This document shows positions 59,229 through 64,000 of a stretch of 64,000 nucleotides of DNA, piece after piece. Numbering within the stretch: the stretch's first letter is position 1; each line of letters opens with the position of its first letter. Both the position numbers and the translations under genes were made by a program. The notes under the pieces were generated by a model. The model worked only from the letters and a program-made list of their open reading frames with translations. It was not told where the DNA came from and made no database searches. Location: positions 24,167 through 88,166 of the forward strand of contig CAJQUW010003447.1 of assembly GCA_907163375.1 (NCBI GenBank), in the 5' to 3' direction. Source of the stretch: Prostheceraeus crozeri. Lineage: Eukaryota; Platyhelminthes; Polycladida; Euryleptidae.

Positions 59229-61129
59229 TCGCTTACTTCATTGAAAAGCTAGCTGCTCGCTTGATATTCGCTGTACCCTATTAGCATGTATGAAGCCTAG
59301 TTCGTTGACTTCCTGTAGACCTACTTACACATCTAACATAACACAAAAGCATGCTGCTCAACGTCATGCTGCCAGGCCACGAAATGCTCATGGATCAACA
59401 GTAGTGTATGTAGAACTGTCAAACCATAACATTCGGAGACAGTGACAAAATATGTGGGACTCACCTCTGCTAAACAATTGTAGGCTTGCAGAAGTTCAAA
59501 GTTGCTTCCATGACATTAAGACGCAATGAGCTGGTTTGGCTTCAGTTAGTTGTATTTTCAGCATAAATTCCTGTAGACCAGCGGTTCGTGTCTAAAATGC
59601 AAAATAATGGAGCCTTTTTATTTACATGCAAAATTGCAATTCATAAATGAACATTCGCATTGCTTACCGTTTTCGCTGATTATTTTTATGCAATATTTAG
59701 GCCACACGTATAATAAACTACTGTTGATCACTGTCATCTTGCCACGAAACGCTCCAGGGACTAACAGCAGAATGACTCAATGCTGCTAAACTCAAAACAT
59801 TCGGAGGCAGTGACAAACTCAGAACTCACATAAAAATTGCATTCATATCAGAAATTTAGGACTCACCTCTGCAAAATGGTCGCCAATTTCTCTTTCCCGT
59901 CGATGCTCATTGAACTGGTTTGGTAGAGCCCGCGTCCATATTTGATATTTAATTTTGTTGGGCAGCGATTGCGGTCTGGAATGTACAATAAAATTTTTAT
60001 ACCAGAGTCTTTAAAAAAACCGTTTAGGCATAAACGTCAATGCGAAATTTGTGCAATCTGATATCATGTACCAAAAGCTGAAAGCAAATTAACAGTCATA
60101 TTTAGCCATTGTTACAAAATGAAGAAAAAGATAATTCATTTCTACAAATTTTGCACATTTAAAAGTAAAAGGCTTTTAGTATGAATAATCCTACAAAAAG
60201 AATTCTATCGTTGGAGCATTTGTCGTTTAACGAAAAATTCGATAACTTTAAGATTTTTCGCAACATTATAATTTTCTCTATTAACTGAAATCAGCCTAAA
60301 GACCAACGGTGGAAAATTTCAATGGCATAAATTATAAGCATGATGTTTAATTCGTTGGCAGCTGTCCATCTGATTTTCATGTAATCAAAATCAATGCAAG
60401 ATGATTAAGGTAGCAACATAATTTTATTTGAACGATAGCAGATTGAAATACATTTGAGATAATATCAAAAGCCCGATCCGTCGACGTTTCAACATGCTGG
60501 CATTGATAACAGGTTTTAAAAAACGTTTAACTTACTGCAATGTTATCCGTATTGTTCATAGATTGTATAATGTGCAAACTCGTTATTAAGTTTAAGTTGC
60601 AGAGATTCATATCCTACAGCAAAGGTGTGTATAGCTATTACGTTAGTCACTACAATAGGAAAATAACCTATTTTTCCTAAAACTAAAAGCGGGTTTCATA
60701 ATGTGACAAAAAGTGAAACGACTCACCCATTTTCAATGCTTCAACGTGTCTTTTTCCGCAGTCATGAGAAGGGAATTTAATTGACACAACCACACATCAG
60801 TCATTTGATTTGCACAGCCTTGATCCTAATACGTTCAGAAGTGGATTATCAGAATCACAGTTACAGTAAGCCTCGTAGGCACGACTCCAGAGATCTCACA
60901 ACTTGAAGCGCACTAAAATTGACACGATTCGGCATCCAATTGTTCGAATGACGCAGAAGTCCAACCTGTTAGCAGACAGCTGTCGGGTTGTAGCGGCATT
61001 GTCATAACGACAGGGAATCGATGTATCCTGTTACACCCTCCGCTGCGCTCGGTGTGTGAATAATGCCAGTTGACGTCACACAGTGACGGTCTGATTAGAC
61101 GGGAGGCGTGCGTAGGAAGAAAAACAATC
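59229..61129. other. Intergenic; duplicated segment with splice-donor-like ends
   Basis: Two related segments (59367-59560 and about 59740-59935) share CATTCGGAG(A/G)CAGTGACAAA and GGACTCACCTCTGC; the latter reads on the minus strand as GCAGAG/GTGAGTCC, a good donor. No protein family is recognised. Confidence 0.4.
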
Positions 61130-61202
61130 CTCTGTTGGGATGCTCGACAAACCTAAGTAGTAAGGAAATGACAAACACCAGATAGCGCAAGATGGCCCCC
61201 AT

Positions 61203-61320
61203 CGCTGACGTCCCCCCCCTCTGGAACGACAGAGGTCTGTCGTGGTGTGCCGGCCAGGTTGGTTCGCAAAATGTTCGCTGACGTCCCCCCCCTCTGGAAC
61301 GACAGAGTGTCGTGGTGGAC
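61203..61320. repeat. Short direct duplication with C8 tract
   Basis: CTGACGT followed by a C run, then CTCTGGAACGACAGAG, occurs at about 61,203 and 61,279, a 76-bp period. The same CTGACGTCCCC box recurs in the adjacent satellite. Confidence 0.8.
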
Positions 61321-61440
61321 TTGGGCGACCGCCAGGATTAGTCTTGAGGCTATTGTGGGTGATGATTTTCGTGCAATCTGCTGAATGTTGGGTGTAAAAT
61401 GGGCTGTTTCGAGTGGAAGGAGTGCTCGGATGAGAAAAAC

Positions 61441-64000
61441 GGAGGCCAAGATTTGGAATCAGCGTGAAATTCTCTATCTGTATGGTGAGTTTCAAGGCAA
61501 TCGGCGAGAAAAAATTTTCAACATTTTTCGAAAAAACGACAGAGTTAGAATTTGGGACGTTTTGGTGTGTAGCGCCCAAACGAAGCATCGGATGGGAAAA
61601 CGGAGGCCAGATTCGGATTCAGCGTGAAATTCTGCATCCGAATGGTGAATTTGAACGCCATCGGAGAGAAAAATTTTCGCTGACGTCCCCCCCTCTGGAC
61701 AGCTCGCTTCGATTTTGGCTTCCAGTGGACGGATTTTGTCGTGCCATAGCTCGTTTGAAAGCTAAGAGTGAAACAAATTCACTGAAAGAATCGGCTTGTT
61801 CATATCTGTCTTCGTTTAGATGTGAGACGCCATTTAAGATTTTGGGACATTGGCGAAAAACGACAGAGTTAGAATTTGGTACGTTTTGGGCTGTAGCTTC
61901 AAAACGAAGCATCGGATTGGAAAACGGATTTCAGATTTGGAATCAGCGTGAAATTGTCTATCTGTATGGTGAGTTTCAAGGCAATCGGCGAGAAAAAATT
62001 TTCAACATTTTTCGAAAAAACGACAGAGTTAGAATTTGGGACGTTTTGGTGTGTAGCGCCCAAACGAAGCATCGGATGGGAAAACGGAGGCCAGATTCGG
62101 ATTCAGCGTGAAATTCTGCATCGGTATGGTGAATTTGCACGCCATCGGAGAGAAAAAATTTTCGCTGACGTCAGGGCGAAGCATTCGGATTGTAAAAACG
62201 GAATTTCAGATTTGGAATCAGCGTGAAATTCTCTATCTGTATGGTGAGTTTCAAGTCAATCGGCGAGAAAAAATTTTCAACATTTTTCGAAAAAACGACA
62301 GAGTTAGAATTTGGGACGTTTTGGTGTGTAGCGCCCAAACGAAGCATCGGATGGGAAAACGGAGGCCAGATTCGGATTCAGCGTGAAATTCTGCATCCGT
62401 ATGGTGAATTTGAACGCAATCGGAGAGAAAAAATTTTCGCTGACGTCCCCCCCCTCTGGACAGCTCGCTTCGATTTTGGCTTCCAGTGGACGGATTTTGT
62501 CGTGCCATATCTCGTTTGAAAGCTAAGAGTGAGACAAATTCACTGAAAGAATCGGCTTGTTCCTATCTGTCTTCGTTTAGATGTGAGACGCCATTTAAGA
62601 TTTTGGGACATTGGCGAAAAACGACAGAGTTAGAATTTGGGACGTTTTGGGAGAAAGATTTCAGATTTGGAATCAGCGTGAAATTCTCTTATCTGTATGG
62701 TGAGTTTCAAGGCAATGGCGATGAAAAAATTTCAACATTCTTTCGAAAAACGATGAGTTGATTTGGGACGTTTGGTCCTGTAGCGCAAACGAAGCATCTG
62801 ATGGGGAAACGGAGGCAGATTCGGTTTCAGCGTGAAATTCTCTATCTGTATGGTGAGTTTCAAGGCAATCGGCGAGAAAAAATTTTCAACATTTTTCGAA
62901 AAAACGACAGAGTTAGAATTTGGGACGTTTTGGTGTGTAGCGCCCAAACGAAGCATCGGATGGGAAAACGGAGGCCAGATTCGGATTCAGCGTAAAATTC
63001 TGCATCCGTATGGTGAATTTGAACGCCATCGGAGAGAAAAAATTTTCGCTGACGTCCCCCCCCCTCTGGACAGCTCGCTTCGATATTGGCTTCTAGTGGA
63101 CGGATTTTGTCGTGCCATAGCTCGTTTGAAAGCTAAGAGTGAGACAAATTCACAGAAAGAATCGGCTTGTTCCTATCTGTCTTCGTTTAGATGTGAGACG
63201 CCATTTAAGATTTTGGGACATTGGCGAAAAACGACAGAGTTAGAATTTGGGACGTTTTGGGCTGTAGCTTCAAAACGAAGCATCGGATTGGAAAACGGAT
63301 TTCAGATTTGGAATCAGCGTGAAATTCTCTATCTGTATGGTGAGTTTCAAGTCAATCGGAGAGAAAAAATTTTCAACATATTTCGAAAAACGACAGAGTT
63401 AGAATTTGGGACGTTTTGGTGTGTAGCGCCCAAACGAAGCATCGGATGGGAAAACGGAGGCCAGATTCGGATTCAGCGTGAAATTCTGCATCCGTATGGT
63501 GAATTTGAACGCCATCGGAGAGAAAAAATTTTCGCTGACGTCCCCCCCCCTCTGGACAGCTCGCTTCGATTTTGGCTTCTAGTGGACGGATTTTGTCGTG
63601 CCATAGCTCGTTTGAAAGCTAAGAGTGAGACAAATTCACTGAAAGAATCGGCTTGTTCCTATATGTCTTCGTTTAGATGTGAGACGCCATTTAAGATTTT
63701 GGGACATTGGCGAAAAACGACAGAGTTAGAATTTGGGACGTTTTGGGCTGTAGCTTCAAAACGAAGCATCGGATTGGAAAACGGATTTCAGATTTGGAAT
63801 CAGCGTGAAATTCTGCATCCGTCTGGTGAATTTGAACGCCATCGGAGAGAAAAAATTTACAACATTTTTCGAAAAACGACAGAGTTAGAATTTGGGACGT
63901 TTTGGTGTGTAGCGCCAAAACGAACCATCGGATGGGAAAACGGAGGCCAGATTCGGATTCAGCGTGAAATTCTGCATCGGTATGGTGAATTTGAACGCAA
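61441..64000 (+). repeat. Complex satellite with higher-order period of about 485 bp
   Basis: The anchor AGCGTGAAATTCT (or close variants) occurs at 61461, 61621, 61945, 62105, 62220, 62380, 62675, 62829, 62989, 63316, 63475, 63802 and 63961. Spacing is mostly 159-160 bp alternating with 324-327 bp, a composite unit of about 485 bp; the shorter steps (115, 295 and 154 bp) mark deleted units. The long segment carries GACGTCCCCCCC and CTCTGGACAGCTCGCTTCG. Long open frames on both strands are a by-product of few stops and do not hold one frame, because 160 is not a multiple of 3. The array continues past the window edge. Confidence 0.92.

Noticed and set aside
61464-62111. 215-codon plus frame in the satellite, and several 60-170-codon frames on both strands
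   Set aside because: They repeat with the satellite, change frame between units because the subunit is not a multiple of three, and have no domain. They are a by-product of a stop-poor repeat.
1-64000. tRNA, rRNA, CRISPR arrays, bacterial-type operons
   Set aside because: No tRNA B-box-like GGTTCGAATCC, no rRNA core words and no regular spacer array seen; the gene structure is eukaryotic.

Overview
The window looks like AT-rich nuclear DNA from an invertebrate metazoan. Evidence: two conserved animal genes split by GT-AG introns, long intergenic and intronic stretches without genes, Penelope-like elements, several non-LTR retrotransposon fragments, THAP-domain and piggyBac transposase remnants, fold-back elements, (TA)n arrays and a complex satellite. 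I could not identify the species. The motif GGTTATCTCCCC in one small element resembles a repeat I associate with molluscs, but that is only a hint.

Layout. Positions 1 to about 18,150 hold the 5' two thirds of a minus-strand OXA1L gene (mitochondrial inner-membrane insertase). Five coding exons join in phase to 321 codons, and the rest lies beyond the left edge. Its introns hold an interrupted fold-back (1.1-3.0 kb), a small CAGGG-ended element (8.1-8.7 kb) and two plus-strand THAP zinc-finger ORFs (9.3 and 12.9 kb). From 18 to 36 kb is a divergent intergenic region of about 18 kb filled by transposons: a CAGGG-ended element split by a LINE fragment, head-to-head Penelope-like tails between (TA)n arrays, a modular fold-back (26.1-28.4 kb), a well-preserved Penelope-like element with inverted terminal copies (30.5-32.8 kb) and two more LINE fragments.

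Positions 36,492-50,482 hold a complete plus-strand PRCC gene: seven coding exons, all in phase, 356 residues. Its introns carry a LINE fragment, inverted Penelope-type terminal remnants with degenerate hammerhead-like cores, a near-perfect 143-bp hairpin, a 1.03-kb element flanked by TA, another LINE fragment and a short diverged tandem repeat. From 50.5 kb to the right edge there is no confident host gene: a frameshifted P-element/THAP9-like transposase pseudogene (53.3-54.7 kb), a truncated piggyBac copy with two palindromes next to its left end (57.5-59.1 kb), and a satellite with a repeat period of about 485 bp from 61.4 kb to the window end.

OXA1L (mitochondrial protein insertion) and PRCC (nuclear, linked to splicing) have no evident functional link. 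They are simply neighbours transcribed away from each other. Most of the rest is mobile DNA, and its inverted-repeat organisation is the most interesting content.
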